DNA from: Hermatobates lingyangjiaoensis
Taxonomy: Eukaryota > Arthropoda > Insecta > Hemiptera > Hermatobatidae
Reading direction: 5' to 3'
DNA: 64,000 bases
NCBI GenBank assembly: GCA_026182355.1
Contig: JAPFBL010000604.1
Span: 186,001-250,000, forward strand
Shown here: piece by piece, positions 45,792-57,058 of the stretch
Numbering within the stretch: position 1 is the first letter of the stretch
Layout: every line of letters starts with the position of its first letter
The notes under the pieces: generated by a model
Told to the model about the DNA's origin: nothing
Seen by the model: only the letters and a program-made list of their open reading frames with translations
Databases searched by the model: none
Translations under genes and position numbers: made by a program

Positions 45792-46985
45792 CAAATAGTT
45801 ATTTAATTTTAAGAAAGATATATTTATTACAAGTATCAATCCGGGTTTACATTTTGTTTCTTAGATATTAGTTAATACCTTTGTTTGTTGATTAGTTTTT
45901 TAAGAAGTTTTCAGATATTATAGTTATAGATAGCATATAGTTATAGATAGATATATAGATATAGTTATAGATAATTATAGAAAGCATTTTCAGAAAGCAA
46001 ACTAACTTTTTGTAAATGCTTGTTGAAATTAGGGATATTTAACATTAATGGTTAATAGTGGTAACAACCCAACTTAACTGGAGGGTTGGAGTTCAATTAA
46101 TGTATTATGAGCAATATAAATGCAATTGAGTTGGACTAAAGTCATAATGGTGTTGCAATGTTGACTATTGTCGTTATTTAGTATACTTAAGGATTTAGGA
46201 AGGTGAAAAGAAATGTTTTAAAAAATGGTTGAAAGAAGAGGGTGTGTGATTGGTGGGATTGTTTGGGACGGGAATGGTGATTGGCAGTGAGGACACCAGC
46301 CAGCAGCTGGTCGCCCTGATGGATGGGCACCATTGTAGTGGGTCATCCATTAGGCTACAACTACGTCTCAATGGGGCCGAGGACGACCTTTGTGTCACCT
46401 CATGCTAATCCCCTCCCGGCTGCGCGTCACACGCTCTGCTCTAGACAAATTGCCTTTTTATCTGACATAGACAACTAACTTTAGTTCATCATCATCATCA
46501 TCCTTCCTTCCCCCCCCCCCCCCCCCCCCACCAACAGTAATACAACCGCAAGGACTCTATCGCTCTGTTAGCGGGAGCAGATCCAAGTGGGTTTCCCACA
46601 GTTGGTCGCACGTGCAACATTGCCCTGATCCAAACAGTTCTGTTCAAATCATGACCACTACTCACTCTCTAAAGCCATTATTCTAACATATCACAACGGT
46701 CACCCCACCCATCTAACAACTTTCACTACCATACTACCATACGTATACTGAAAACAATCAAGAAATGCATGAATATTATTAGTACCACAGAGGTTAGTAA
46801 AGACAATATGCTTATAAACTTCTATCATATCTCGTGTATCGGTAAAGTCGCACGACCAGTTCGCAAAGACTACACCAACCTTTCCAAAACTGGTTGGGTG
46901 ACTTCACCAGCAAAACACCAGGTATGACAGAAGTCCATTAACTGTGCAATCTGCTATAGGATAGTTCGCCCCTAAGTTCCCAAAG
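45792..46985. other. Unassigned sequence with a GC-richer block and polyC
   Basis: Bases 46240-46640 are GC-richer, with a poly-C run near 46510-46530. Short frames lack motifs. No gene is supported. Confidence 0.3.
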
Positions 46986-46989
46986 CTCT

Positions 46990-47110
46990 TAAATGCATAT
47001 ATATTTTTTTCTAGATGTAACCTGAAGAAGAACATCAAGTGTTCGAAACGTGTTTAGTTTCTTGTAATAAACTTTTTTGTGTGAAGACTTAATACTTTTC
47101 CTAACATAGT
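46990..47110 (+). repeat. Family O solo right arm
   Basis: Motif: CTGAAGA, A, GAACAT-caa-GTGTTC, GAA, ACGTGT, T at about 47028-47060, followed by the family O tail ttttttgtgtgaagactt. Confidence 0.7.
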
Positions 47111-47114
47111 ATGA

Positions 47115-48270
47115 CGAAAATTTGTGATTATATTAATCAAAGAATGTCTCGACCTTTAAGAATCTACCTCTAGGTCCAGTGTAAAATTCTATAATAATAC
47201 TACTCTCACACCAACTTCGGCTACGTTTTTTTATTTAAAACTTATATGTGTTTCTTAGTAAATGAATAAATGTTTGAACTATTTATATGATTTTTTTCCT
47301 GATTATCAATAAATATACCATAGGTCGACAATTTCAAGTAAAGATCGCATATACTTTGTTTCCGAAAGTATGATGATTGAGTGTATGTTTAGTTTTATGC
47401 TTTCTTAGTTTCATTTAACAGCACTTTTCCCCCCTTTTTTTTTGGATTAATAATTTTTATTTCCTTTAAAATAAGTGAAGTTAAAATAAGCAGAATTATT
47501 TTAAATTTAATAATAAATTCTGTACAGTAAAAAATGGATTAAGTGTACAGAATGTAATATTAGCCATTAAATCTCAAATTTACCTTCAATAACAAGAGAA
47601 GCATTATTTTAATCATTCAAAGGAAATTTCGATGTAACACATTTGATGTTATAAATTACAGCTGATAAGTGGATGACTTCTTACTCATAATAAATAATGT
47701 AGTTGATATAATACTAGATATGTTATAAATAGATATCTCGATTCACTAAATAATAAAATCAACTTTACATATGAAATAGAAATGAACAAATTAAATTTCT
47801 TGAACTGAACAAAAGAAAAAATTAGAAATAATCTAAATTTCAAAGTATATAGGAAGCGAATTGCAACTGACATAACAATCCATAAATGTTCAATTCTCCA
47901 AAACACAAAGTATCAGACTATTGTTATATGATAGTTTAGCTAATAACAATATCTATAATTGAAATTACTTTAACAATGAATTACAATAAAAACAATAGTT
48001 ATTAACAACGGGTATAATTCAACTTAATATATGCTAAAAACTAGAAAGAATAAAAACAACAATACAAATACGCTTCTGAAATGGAATTATATTTTTGATT
48101 AATAGAAGTTAGTCAAAAAATAGCTATATTAATTAACTAATACATTGTAAAGGTAGGTTTCAATTCTAATAATTTCATAAAACAAATTATAAGTTAAATA
48201 ATATATTGTATAAATAATGACTATGTATGTTTATATTACACAAATATTAAATAAAAAAAATGTTACATTT
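47115..48270. other. AT-rich sequence, nothing assigned
   Basis: No gene, tandem repeat or terminal repeat recognised. Confidence 0.4.
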
Positions 48271-48271
48271 A

Positions 48272-49430
48272 TATATAATACATTTGCACCACTGTCATCG
48301 GTGAGCATGCAAGACATTTACTACCATGGCTCCAATTTTGGGAATATACTGATAATTTTCTTTCATTTAACATTATTTAGGTATTAAATAATATATATTT
48401 AATTTCAGGTCTATATCTAAACGGAAAAAGGGTGAACAAACAAACAAACTCACGAACTTTATATATAGAGATGATTTTTCTGAAAAAAATATTTCAATCT
48501 CAACCCATACCTATAAAGAAGAGGAAAAATAAATACAATAACAGTATAAAAATTGAAAGAATTTTGTTGATAACCGTATATTGATAATACAATATACTGG
48601 TTCAATCGCTATCTGTACTACCTACAGGAATGAAAGACTAATAGACGTCTCCCATTTAGACATTTGTACTATGTCTATACTCTAAAGAGAGGAATCTTTA
48701 CAGATTTCCTACGATGAGTTTTCAAAGTCATGTACAGAGAAGTTGGTAGAAATAGGATCGTTACGGGTGTGGGAAGAGGAATGGATGGCAACTCTAAACG
48801 CATCTCACACCAAGCAATATTTTCCTACAGTATTCAGTAGATTATCAAATAAACACCTTGACTGGAACAACTAACGATTAACTATGTTTCGGTGTCAACC
48901 GGATATGGTAAATTTAAAAGTTACTTTAATCCCTTTAAAATTGATGACTCAGCTTTATGCAGCTGTGATAATCTAAGTGTCCGAACCCCGGGATCACCTT
49001 CTCTTACATTGTGCTCTCCTCAACAGACACCAACTTCGGAAAACAACAATGTTACAAGAAATAAAACTAGCCACCAAGCAAAACTGAACTGTTAACAAAT
49101 TTATTTCATAGTTTTTAACAAATTCTTAAATACCATAGAGTTCATATAACATAATGTAATTACGTTACGTTGGTTGTAGGTTTTTCGGGATTTGTTTGGG
49201 TTTTTGTTTCCTTGCAGAGTGCTCATTGATATTATATAATGTTATTATCAATAATAAGGATTAATAATCGTAAGAGGGTGTTGCAACTGAGGGATGACGT
49301 AACAGGTATAGTCGCGGTTTGGTTTCCCCGCGTAACAAAGGCACAACTCTTTTAAGACGTTGTCGACTGTTGTTGCTTGCATGTTCAACAAGCAAGAGCT
49401 AACAGAGAACCGGTTTGAACGCACTCCAGC
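48272..49430 (+). repeat. Segmental duplication, copy 1
   Basis: Two blocks (48272-48690 and 49166-49430) recur in the same order and orientation at 50545-50960 and 51788-52050. The first contains gggtgaacaaacaaacaaac, the second gcaactgagggatgacgtaa. The middle part is diverged and contains a LINE remnant. Confidence 0.7.
48710..49095 (+). pseudogene. LINE (R1/I-like) C-terminal fragment, frameshifted
   Basis: One frame reads YDEFSKSC, VWEEEWMATL, TKQYFPTV up to a stop near 48880. A second frame from about 48892 reads STGYGKFKSYFNPFKIDDSA, LCSCDN. The order W..EW, then TGYGKFKSYF..FKI..S..C.C, is that of the C-terminal region of R1/I/Jockey-type reverse transcriptase proteins, whose C-x-C..H..C zinc motif follows. 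The stop and frameshift show it is dead. No reverse transcriptase or endonuclease domain is nearby. Confidence 0.65.
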
Positions 49431-49439
49431 AATATATTA

Positions 49440-50275
49440 TAAATATGTATTTTAATTTACTTTAATATTAATGGAATCAATAACAATATATCAATATTAT
49501 ACACATTTAGTATAAAAAATAGAGCAATTGAAAATATTGCAATAAACTCCCTTCAAGTAGAGGTACTACTTTGAAGGAAAAAGAAAAAAAAAACTGTCAA
49601 TACCAAAGAAGTTTGATATTATATTTACTTATCGTAAGGTTGAGTGTAGGCCAGTCTAGATTTTTTTTTGAAGAACAGGGCTTCAATTGAAACTGACTTA
49701 TAGTAAATTCATATGGCTAGTTCTGTATAAAACGAGTGAAATCTTTATCTACTGTTTGTTAGTTTATTATTATTAAGAAATAATAATAATAATTTTCTAG
49801 AAAGGGATTGTTTAAAGGGTTTGAGTGAAGGGTTAGGTGTCTTGGCAGGCGATATCGGCCGTCAGATATACAGAACAGCAGGCAGCCGTGCTTCAAAGGT
49901 GCTCCGCCCAATAAATCGACACCAAGTGTATGGTTTAAACGTGGCATGAGCTGTTACGCTGGCACCGCACGTTCCATTCAACTCTCAATAAACAGATGTC
50001 GCCAGATCGCACGCTACATTTCATCCAAACATCCTTCTTGCTTTCAACGCCACCTTTTTTTTTTGGAAAATTATGAAATGCCTTGTCATCATTCGTCTTT
50101 CCAAACCATCAGTGATATGGTTTGTACTCTATAGAGCCGCAACACTAAATGGTCCGAATATAAATTGTTCAAATAAATATATCATTAAATTTATTCAGGA
50201 TTAAATAAATGTATAATTTAAGATTTTCACTTATATTTCTTTTACATTGTATTAGTAAGAATTATATGTAATACA
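49440..50275. other. Unassigned sequence
   Basis: A Rep-2-like piece lies at about 49605-49680. Bases 49830-50000 are GC-richer. No gene is supported. Confidence 0.35.
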
Positions 50276-50280
50276 TTGTA

Positions 50281-50534
50281 AGGTAAAAATCTAATGAAAT
50301 GGTGTCCACATATAAAAATTTAATGATATAAACAACGCGTTTCGAACACATAGTGTTCTTCCTCAGGCATTAACTAAGGATGAGTGCCATGTCATCCTTA
50401 GTTAATGCTTAAGGAAGAACACTACGTGTTCGAAACGCGTTGTTTATATCATTAAATTTTTATATGTGGAGACCATTTCATTAGATTTTTACCCTTAAAA
50501 TGAGTAAATACCACATAATAACTGATTGCACTAC
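50281..50534. repeat. Fold-back repeat, family A, copy 2, inside the duplicated region
   Basis: Arms pair 50281 with 50494; the right tail continues to about 50534. The left motif on the minus strand (50336-50367) reads CTGAGGA, A, GAACAC-loop-GTGTTC, GAA, ACGCGT, T. The right motif has CTTAAGGA for the core. Imperfect repeats atatgtaatacattg and atatgtaatatattt at its edges may be a target duplication. Confidence 0.8.
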
Positions 50535-51042
50535 ATTAGAATATGTAATATATTTGCACAACTGTCATCGGCGAGTACGCAAGACACTTGCTACTCTGGC
50601 TCAAATATTAGAAATACAGCGATAATTTTCTTTTATTTAACATTATTTAGGTAATAAATAATATATATTTGATTTCAGGTCTCTAACTCCACGGAAAATG
50701 GGTGAACAAACAAACAAACTCACGAACTTTATATATAGAGATATTTTTCTGGGAAAAATATTTCAATTCTAACCCATGCATATGTAGAAGAGGAAAATAA
50801 ATACAATGACAATATAAAAATTGAAAAAATTTTGTTGATAACTGTATATTGATAATACAATATACTGGTTCAATCGCTATCTGTACTACCTACAGGAATG
50901 AAAGACTAATAGACGTCTCCCATTTAGACATTTGTACTGTCTATACTCTTCGAGAGACGAAACTCTACATATTGCCTATGATCAGTTTCCTAAATACATA
51001 GCTAAAATTTATGTATAGGTATGTATTATACAACAATATCTC

Positions 51043-51392
51043 ACAATAAACACGTTAAATAACAATCAATGATCAAACCACAATAAGAAATGGGGAAAAA
51101 AGACTGCTGCGCTACTACTACTACTGAAAAAGTAGTCGGTTTCCGTGTCGGGTATTACCAGGAAATAGGATGTGGTTTTTTAGTGGGTCGGGACCCCCAA
51201 CCCCACATACCCTAAGCAAGACGTCTTGCTAAGGGATCTGATGAACAGATTTTTCCACATCCTACGACGAAAAAAAAAAACTGAAAAAAGAACTGAAGTT
51301 ACGTTTTTGACTCTGACGAAGACTGCTTGTTACGGTTGAAAGATCTTAGTCTCTTTTTCTCATTTCTTATTGTGACTTGATCATTGAACATA
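51043..51392. repeat. Family C, copy 8, interrupted by a LINE fragment
   Basis: The left arm runs to about 51105. The right arm has CTGACGA, A, GACTG-loop-CGGTT, GAA, AGATCT, T, AGTC from about 51312. The centre is occupied by a short retroposon. Confidence 0.75.
51106..51282 (+). mobile_element. 5'-truncated LINE fragment with polyA
   Basis: A GC-richer 177-bp piece (gtagtcggtttccgtgtcgg, ggtcgggacccccaacccca) ending in poly-A at about 51269-51280. It is flanked by similar gaaaaaagact and gaaaaaagaact, a probable target duplication. It resembles 3' ends of R1-type LINEs, but the clade is uncertain. Confidence 0.6.
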
Positions 51393-51394
51393 TG

Positions 51395-51785
51395 TATTAT
51401 ATGTATATATCAATACTAAAATAAAACAAACATGGATTTAAATCCACTCCTCTGGTGTTTCTAGAAAACTTAAATATTGCATTAAATATTATCTTAATAT
51501 AGATATTTTCAACAAAAAATTTAATGAGTTTTACATATTGGATGATAAATGGTACACACAAAATGACAATTATTAAATTCGATTGTTATAGAACAATGAT
51601 TCCATTTTAGTCCTAGCTGACAAAATAGCAACATTAAAACACATGGAATCATTAACTTCGTTGCCTATGAGTGTGGTGATAAATTATCATAGAGTTTAAC
51701 ATTCATCTACAGGAAATTTAAGTTAAAGTAAATCTACTATAAAATTTATTGTTCACGAGTGTGATTATGTGTTTAATTGAAGTAA
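51395..51785. other. AT-rich sequence, nothing assigned
   Basis: No feature recognised. Confidence 0.4.
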
Positions 51786-52059
51786 AGTTGGTTGTAGGTT
51801 TTTCTGGATTTGTTTGGGTTTTTGTTTCTTTGTAGTGTGCTCATTGATATTAGATAATGTTATTATCAATAATAAGGATTACTAATCGTAAGAGGGTGTT
51901 GCAACTGAGGGATGACGTAACAGGCATAGTCGCGGTTTGGTTTCGCCGCGTAACAAAGGCACAACTCTTTTAAGACGTTGTCGACTGTTGTTGCTTGCAT
52001 GTTCAACAAGCAAGAGCTAACAGAGAACCGGTTTGAACGCACTCCAGCAAGGCCGAGTG

Positions 52060-52970
52060 AATGAAGCGAGTCTATTTATGTCTGTGCTGCATTCAAATTC
52101 AAATACAGCTGGATAACGGTCTAACTGTTTCGTAAGACAACACAGGGGAGGGTTACTGGGACTCCACTATTAAATTAATCGCCATTTTAGAAATCCCCCC
52201 TCCCAAGGGGTGAGTCTTCATGACAAGATAGATGGGTCGCTGGTAAAAGCCTTGGCTTTCATTGGTCCAAGCATCGTTTATTGCTTTTCATTTCGCACCG
52301 TCACTTCAGTACCCCATATCTGCCATATATTCTTTTTATAGTCCTCAGACAATAGGCCTTCAGGTATATCAAACGCTCCCTGCATTTAGATTGACTCCAA
52401 TAACAACCATTCTTTATGTTTGTTGAGTTAAACAGGATATAAAAATATAGACACCTATTTTACAGCAAAATCTATTATACAACAGATATAAATGACTTCT
52501 TATGTTCGATTAACTCTCTGGATCTCCTTCCTTCAGAACTTAAATTTACTTGCTCAAAATTAAATAAACTTAAACTAAAACACTGCCAAATTACACTTTC
52601 TTTTGAATTAATACACCGAAGTAAATTTCAAACACAAAAAAGACTTAGTAAGACTACTTACTTGGTGGAATCAAGATTGAATGTTTATTTTATCTAGTTG
52701 CAAAACTTCAATTCAAAGTTTTTCTTGACTAACTTTGTCTAACATGTACCGTTTCACGTTTAATATTAAACATTGTAGTCTTGAATCTTAAGAGTGATTC
52801 AAGATTTATGATGTGAGATACAGAAAATTATGTCTTTGCTGCCATCTGAAAGGATGGAGAGCTATCTTTCTCAATGTCATGCACTCCTTATAGACCGCTA
52901 CGCTAGTATACTTGAGTGAAGTTCAATTTTGGAATCCTTAAGTAGACTGAAACCAATAATGTTGCTTACT
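52060..52970. other. Unassigned sequence
   Basis: Bases 52060-52340 are GC-richer than average. No frame or motif is supported. Confidence 0.3.
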
Positions 52971-52975
52971 TGTAA

Positions 52976-53239
52976 GTGGGACACGTAACTGAACACGGAC
53001 ATATACCTGACAGCTTAGAAAACACAATGGACTTACTACATACAGGACAGAAAGGACAGAGACTCAATATAACTGAACAGATAGAAATATATAAATGTAA
53101 AAATGCGGGTAAATTAATAAATGAACAAAGAAACCACCAAACCGATATTTTATGTAAACCATTAATAAAAATAAAAAGACGACTGGACAGACAATATGAC
53201 GAAGTTAGAAAATATAAAAAAATCAAACTAGATAAATAG
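52976..53239 (+). pseudogene. Penelope-like element, C-terminal fragment
   Basis: An 88-codon frame preceded by a stop. It reads VGHVTEHGHIPDSLENTMDL, LHTGQKGQRLNITEQIEIYK, then a Lys/Arg-rich tail. The order (H..H, LH..KKGRRLN-type, LEE.EIYK-type) fits the part after the GIY-YIG endonuclease of PLE proteins. The GIY-YIG catalytic motifs themselves are not present here. About 110 bases after its stop lies a family M arm with the hammerhead-like motif, as expected for the 3' end of a PLE. It is a truncated copy. Confidence 0.7.
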
Positions 53240-53344
53240 CTAAAAACTAAAAATCAAAAATAACTAAATAAAATCAAAGTAATAATATCAGGATAGCAGT
53301 GGACTTGACAGAAAACCAACCCCTTTATAACAGCTCAGTTCGTT

Positions 53345-53440
53345 AGTTACGATTCAAGATGGACAACGTCTGAAAGCGCTCCAACGACTCCAGTATCATC
53401 GTACGAGGTATGACAGTTTGACCTATTAATAATATAAAAC
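53345..53440 (+). repeat. Family M solo arm downstream of the PLE fragment
   Basis: Contains CAAGA, T, GGAC-aac-GTCT, GAA, AGCGCT, C, CAAC, then tacgaggtatgacag, the same order as the right arm of the fold-back at 27344-27550. GAA is intact here, unlike in that fold-back. Confidence 0.75.
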
Positions 53441-53663
53441 AAGACAAAATCATAAACTAATTGAATCTTTTTGCACTTATTTCTAAATGAGGTAAATGTA
53501 TGTTGGTAATGTTTATAAATATGAGAGTTCATGTTATGAATATTTGTTACTGTTACTAATACGTATGAAAGAATGAAGAGCCATATTAATACGACGATGA
53601 AAGCTTAGCTTACCTTATAGAGGAGTATGTTTACTTCTATATATGTGTTTACATATATATATA

Positions 53664-53840
53664 CCATGATTAACGAAAAACGGTCCGGCAAGACAGATTA
53701 CACTTAAAATAAACTGTGACACATAGACAGAAACATAACAAAGCCTCACTATTCAATATTTCGCCGCCATTACGGTCGAAATATTAAAAATTGAGTCTTT
53801 TTTTTGTTTCTGTCTATGTGTCACAGTTTATTTTAAGTAT
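53664..53840. repeat. Fold-back repeat, family D, copy 2
   Basis: Arms pair from acggtccggcaagacag outward. The hinge at 53754-53787 lies inside the motif, leaving one stem-loop (GCCATTACGGTC) and GAA-ATAT-T facing outward on both sides. Confidence 0.75.
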
Positions 53841-53845
53841 ATGTA

Positions 53846-53987
53846 TATCTAAAACTTTTATGCCAATTTCATGCTTGGTTACCTTTTTCGAGAATTTCCC
53901 TAATGCCCTATAGGCTCTTCTCAGTTCCTCGGGGAATAAAAAAATCATCTGGCCCAAACTTTTCCTTTCATAAATACACATTCTGAC
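53846..53987 (-). pseudogene. Penelope-like element, N-terminal fragment
   Basis: The minus frame reads RMCIYERKSLGQMIFL, then PEELRRAYRALGKFSKKVTK, HEIGIKVLDI. The RALGKFSKKVTKHEIGIK part aligns with RKLEKFSTKQ...SDIYF at 30.9 kb and RRWEKLTRKSVKLEIGI at 54.5 kb. It begins at a (TA)n tract and stops at the family D fold-back. No catalytic domain. Confidence 0.6.
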
Positions 53988-54009
53988 ACTATTATATATA
54001 TATATATAT

Positions 54010-54267
54010 ATGATTAAACCACAATATGAAATCGGAAAACAAGACTAAGATCTTTCAACCGTAACAAGCGGTCTTCGTCAGAGTCAAAACCAGAACTGTT
54101 TAATTTTAAAACCCACATGTTTTAATATATATATATATAAGATTTCACATAAACACGTGGGTTTCTAAATTAAACAGTTGGGTTTCTGACTTTGACAAAG
54201 ACCGTTTGTAACGGTTGAAAGATCTTTGTCTTGTTTTCTCATTTCATATCGTGGTTTAATAGTTGAT
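54010..54267. repeat. Fold-back repeat, family C, copy 9, with internal TA tract
   Basis: Left and right arms are present with diverged motifs (right arm: CTTTGACAAAGACCG..CGGTTGAAAGATC). Between them lies (TA)n at about 54125-54139 and a piece of C tail (aagatttcacataaacacgt), which suggests two C insertions. Confidence 0.7.
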
Positions 54268-54378
54268 ATATATATATTCACTGTATGCCTGTGAAAAACT
54301 TTAAATTTCCAATTAAATTAAATCTTTGATTAAATTAATTAATATATATATATTTAATAATTATTTATGTTTATTTAA

Positions 54379-54417
54379 TTAGTGTATTTGGGGAGCAGGC
54401 CTTCATCTACATGTTGG
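54379..54417 (-). pseudogene. Penelope-like element, 13-codon N-terminal fragment
   Basis: The minus frame reads QHVDEGLLPKYTN, then stops and enters TA-rich DNA. It matches CIQEGLLPTFTN at 31.0 kb. Being very short, it is accepted only because of the matching context. Confidence 0.5.
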
Positions 54418-54638
54418 TTTATAAAAATATAAATTTTGGAGAATTAATATATCTAGTCCCGAACTCTTGGAAGCCAGAGGTCAGAAGATGGGAAAAATTA
54501 ACCCGAAAAAGTGTGAAATTAGAAATAGGCATAGGTTTTAATAAACTTGTTTATTTAATTATATATGTTTACTCAATTAGACGTAACAAAGGTTGTAACA
54601 GGAAATGCTTGCAGGTCCAAAGGTCAATCTCACATTGA
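54411..54638 (+). pseudogene. Penelope-like element, N-terminal fragment
   Basis: A 75-codon frame contains PEVRRWEKLTRKSVKLEIGI, GFNK, similar to the minus fragment at 53.9 kb. It lies head to head with the 13-codon fragment to its left. The tail of the frame is probably not PLE. Confidence 0.5.
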
Positions 54639-54946
54639 AGCTCTAAATAAAGATTCAGAAATTAATTATGAAGCAATATTACTTACGCAAGTCATGTTTA
54701 CATTATTATTTTTATTCATCTCCTAAATCTGCAAAGCTTTAACGGTTTATTAAGTTTAACAGGACCCAAGACAGTGAACTTTGACCTTAAAACCTTTCTA
54801 AATCATTAGCTAAGCCGTTAACGATGTCAAACGTAACCTCTTTCCTGAGACAAAAGGCAATTTAAATACTGTTTTCAAATCATTTGAAAAATCAATACTA
54901 ATATTAATGCAAATATTAATTCAAGAAAAATTATTTACAACCATTG

Positions 54947-55050
54947 CAGGGTAAAAAGCTAATGAAATGATCTCCACATATAAAAATTTAATGGTATAAA
55001 CAACGCGTTTCGAACACGTAGTGTTCTTCCTCAGGCATTAACTAAAAAAT
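54947..55050 (-). repeat. Family A solo left arm, copy 3
   Basis: Complete arm with the motif on the minus strand: CTGAGGA, A, GAACAC-loop-GTGTTC, GAA, ACGCGT, T. No opposite arm. Confidence 0.8.
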
Positions 55051-55054
55051 GCAA

Positions 55055-56140
55055 TATCATTTTTTCAATAAATTAAAAAATACAATATATTTTTAATTAT
55101 ATTATTTTTTTAATATATATTTTATAAAATATAAATTTTATATTAGGCCATATTTTACGAAAAGTATTTCCAAAGAAATAAAATTCATTAAGGGAATATT
55201 TAGACTTGTAATATTTTATTAACCTGTTTGTTTTGTTTTAATTTAGACATTTGGAAGTATTTATTTTGTGTTATGCTGTTTTTTTTTTGGAGTAACTTTT
55301 AATTAGTAAATATCTTAGAATGAATAAAAAGCTTGGATTGTGGCAGTGGTAGTCGTCAAAGTCTGTTAAGTATTTAGATTGTTATGTTTTATTAATCTGT
55401 GGTTTTATTAAAGCTTTTGGTTTTATGCTTTATTTCATGTGGTTTGATGAATTGAATGGAGTATAGTGTAGACGGCTTCAAATAAGGTCAATCCATCAAG
55501 TGACTCCCTACTGCTTTCATGCAAACCCCGAATCCGAGGGGTTATGCCCATTTTATTTATTTAAAATAATCTTTCCCCAAGTTTTCCTATAGCAGAATTT
55601 TCATCTAAACATATACAATTCATTAAATGTCTTTAGCAATATTTGTGAAATGTTTTAACGAAGTTAATCTTGACAAGGTATAACGACGTGAAATCGATCG
55701 AACAATAACAGTTTGAGGCTACAGTTAAAATAAAATTCTAAAATCAAATACCATAAAACATTCAATTACCTCATTAGGAAATAATAGTCCTCCATAACTT
55801 TGCACGAGTGATCAAAAAATAATAAAGAATTTAATAAATTCCTTGTTTTGTATTTCCTCATGCAGAGTTCATTTTTTAAATTTAAAATTCGTAACAATTA
55901 ACTTATCTAATAAATTTGAGTACAATTCACACTAATAAACGAAACGTTCAATACATTTATGACAAAATAAAAGTTTATCAGGACTCGATCAGTTTTGACC
56001 TTGACCTTGAACTGTCAAAGTCCTGAATACGTATTTTTTTTACTTCACGGAAATTTTTACTAAATAAATATTAATACTAATACTAAAATAAATTTATAGT
56101 TATATAGATGAAATTAGAAAAGAAAAATTATTAACATTTT
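55055..56140. other. AT-rich sequence, nothing assigned
   Basis: No supported gene or repeat until the Rep-1-like end at about 56148. Confidence 0.4.
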
Positions 56141-56147
56141 TACTTTA

Positions 56148-56205
56148 CTATAAGTAAAGTATAGTGATCGTCAAAAAATTCGATTTTCAGATTCTGACGA
56201 AATTA
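56148..56205 (-). repeat. Rep-1-like end
   Basis: Contains tttactataagtaaagtata followed by gtgatcgtcaaaaaattcga, the reverse complement of the right end of Rep-1. Confidence 0.55.
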
Positions 56206-56519
56206 TTTTAATAATTTATTTGACGATTGAATTTGAATTAAAAATTAATTTCACTTACCCAAAGAAAAGAAATTTAAATTAATGAAACATCATCAGATCT
56301 TCTATTCAAAAGAAAAATATTGTTCATTAAGAATATCTTTTTTACTAACAAGTGAAATGTCAAACAAAAGGCAAACACCAAATTCACGCTTTTACAGTTT
56401 GCTAATATTTTCACAGCTTGGATGAAGCCACATAGAAAATGTTTTGTATAAAACCTAGAGAAAATAAAATCTGTAATTGACTTTGTATTTTGAAATTTTT
56501 ACTGAAACATTTGTTTTCA

Positions 56520-56575
56520 GATATATATATATATATATAGGTGTGTTGTCTAATCGGGATTCTGCCAAATTTTCT

Positions 56576-56613
<38 letters not shown>

Positions 56614-56811
56614 GGTGAGTTGTCTAATCGGGATTCTGTCAAATTTTCTAGGTTCAAAAATCAAACTCTCATTGCCGACATATCGGTTTTAAAATAAAAT
56701 TAGAGGTTGATTTTTGAAACTAAAAAATTTGACCGAATACCGATTAGATAACACACCTATTCTATGAAACGGTCAATATTTTATTGAATCAGTTATATAT
56801 ATATATATATA
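56520..56811. repeat. Fold-back repeat, family E, copy 2, in (TA)n
   Basis: The left end (gtgttgtctaatcgggattc) is present twice, separated by a TA tract (56579-56611). The right end (ccgattagataacacacct) is at about 56738-56757. The motif is mutated (GATATGT for GAAACGT). TA tracts lie at 56520-56539 and 56795-56811. Confidence 0.7.
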
Positions 56812-56972
56812 TTGAAAATGATCGCAGTTTCTGCATTCACCACCTTTTCACTAACAGATTCTAATCTCCTGGCTATTTTTCTAATTTGTAAAGGACAATT
56901 TGTACAATTTGTAAACAACGTTGTCTGTTGTTGTCTGCCTGCGGAGCGACTCGTTTCTATCTTCCTGATGAT

Positions 56973-56978
<6 letters not shown>
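56811..56978 (-). pseudogene. Penelope-like element, N-terminal fragment
   Basis: The minus frame reads IRKIETSRSAGRQQQTTLFT, NCTNCPLQIRKIARRLESVS, EKVVNAETAIIFN, then (TA)n. RRLESVSEKVVNAETA parallels RRIESLSLKIVNAETA at 32.1 kb. Both the start and the end of the fragment abut TA tracts. No catalytic domain is present. Confidence 0.6.

Positions 56979-57023
<45 letters not shown>
56979..57023. repeat. (TA)n microsatellite
   Basis: TA run between the PLE fragment and family J. Confidence 0.9.
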
Positions 57024-57024
<1 letters not shown>

Positions 57025-57058
57025 GGTACTGTTTTCTTGACCACAAAATTACTAACAA

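Larger units (their letters stand above)
50545..52050 (+). repeat. Segmental duplication, copy 2
   Basis: Second copy of 48272-49430. It is about 350 bases longer because fold-back C copy 8 sits between the two conserved blocks. Confidence 0.7.

Noticed and set aside
49166..52050. LTR retrotransposon with LTRs at 49166-49430 and 51788-52050
   Set aside because: There is no coding sequence or primer-binding site between them, and a second upstream block is duplicated in the same order. A segmental duplication fits better.
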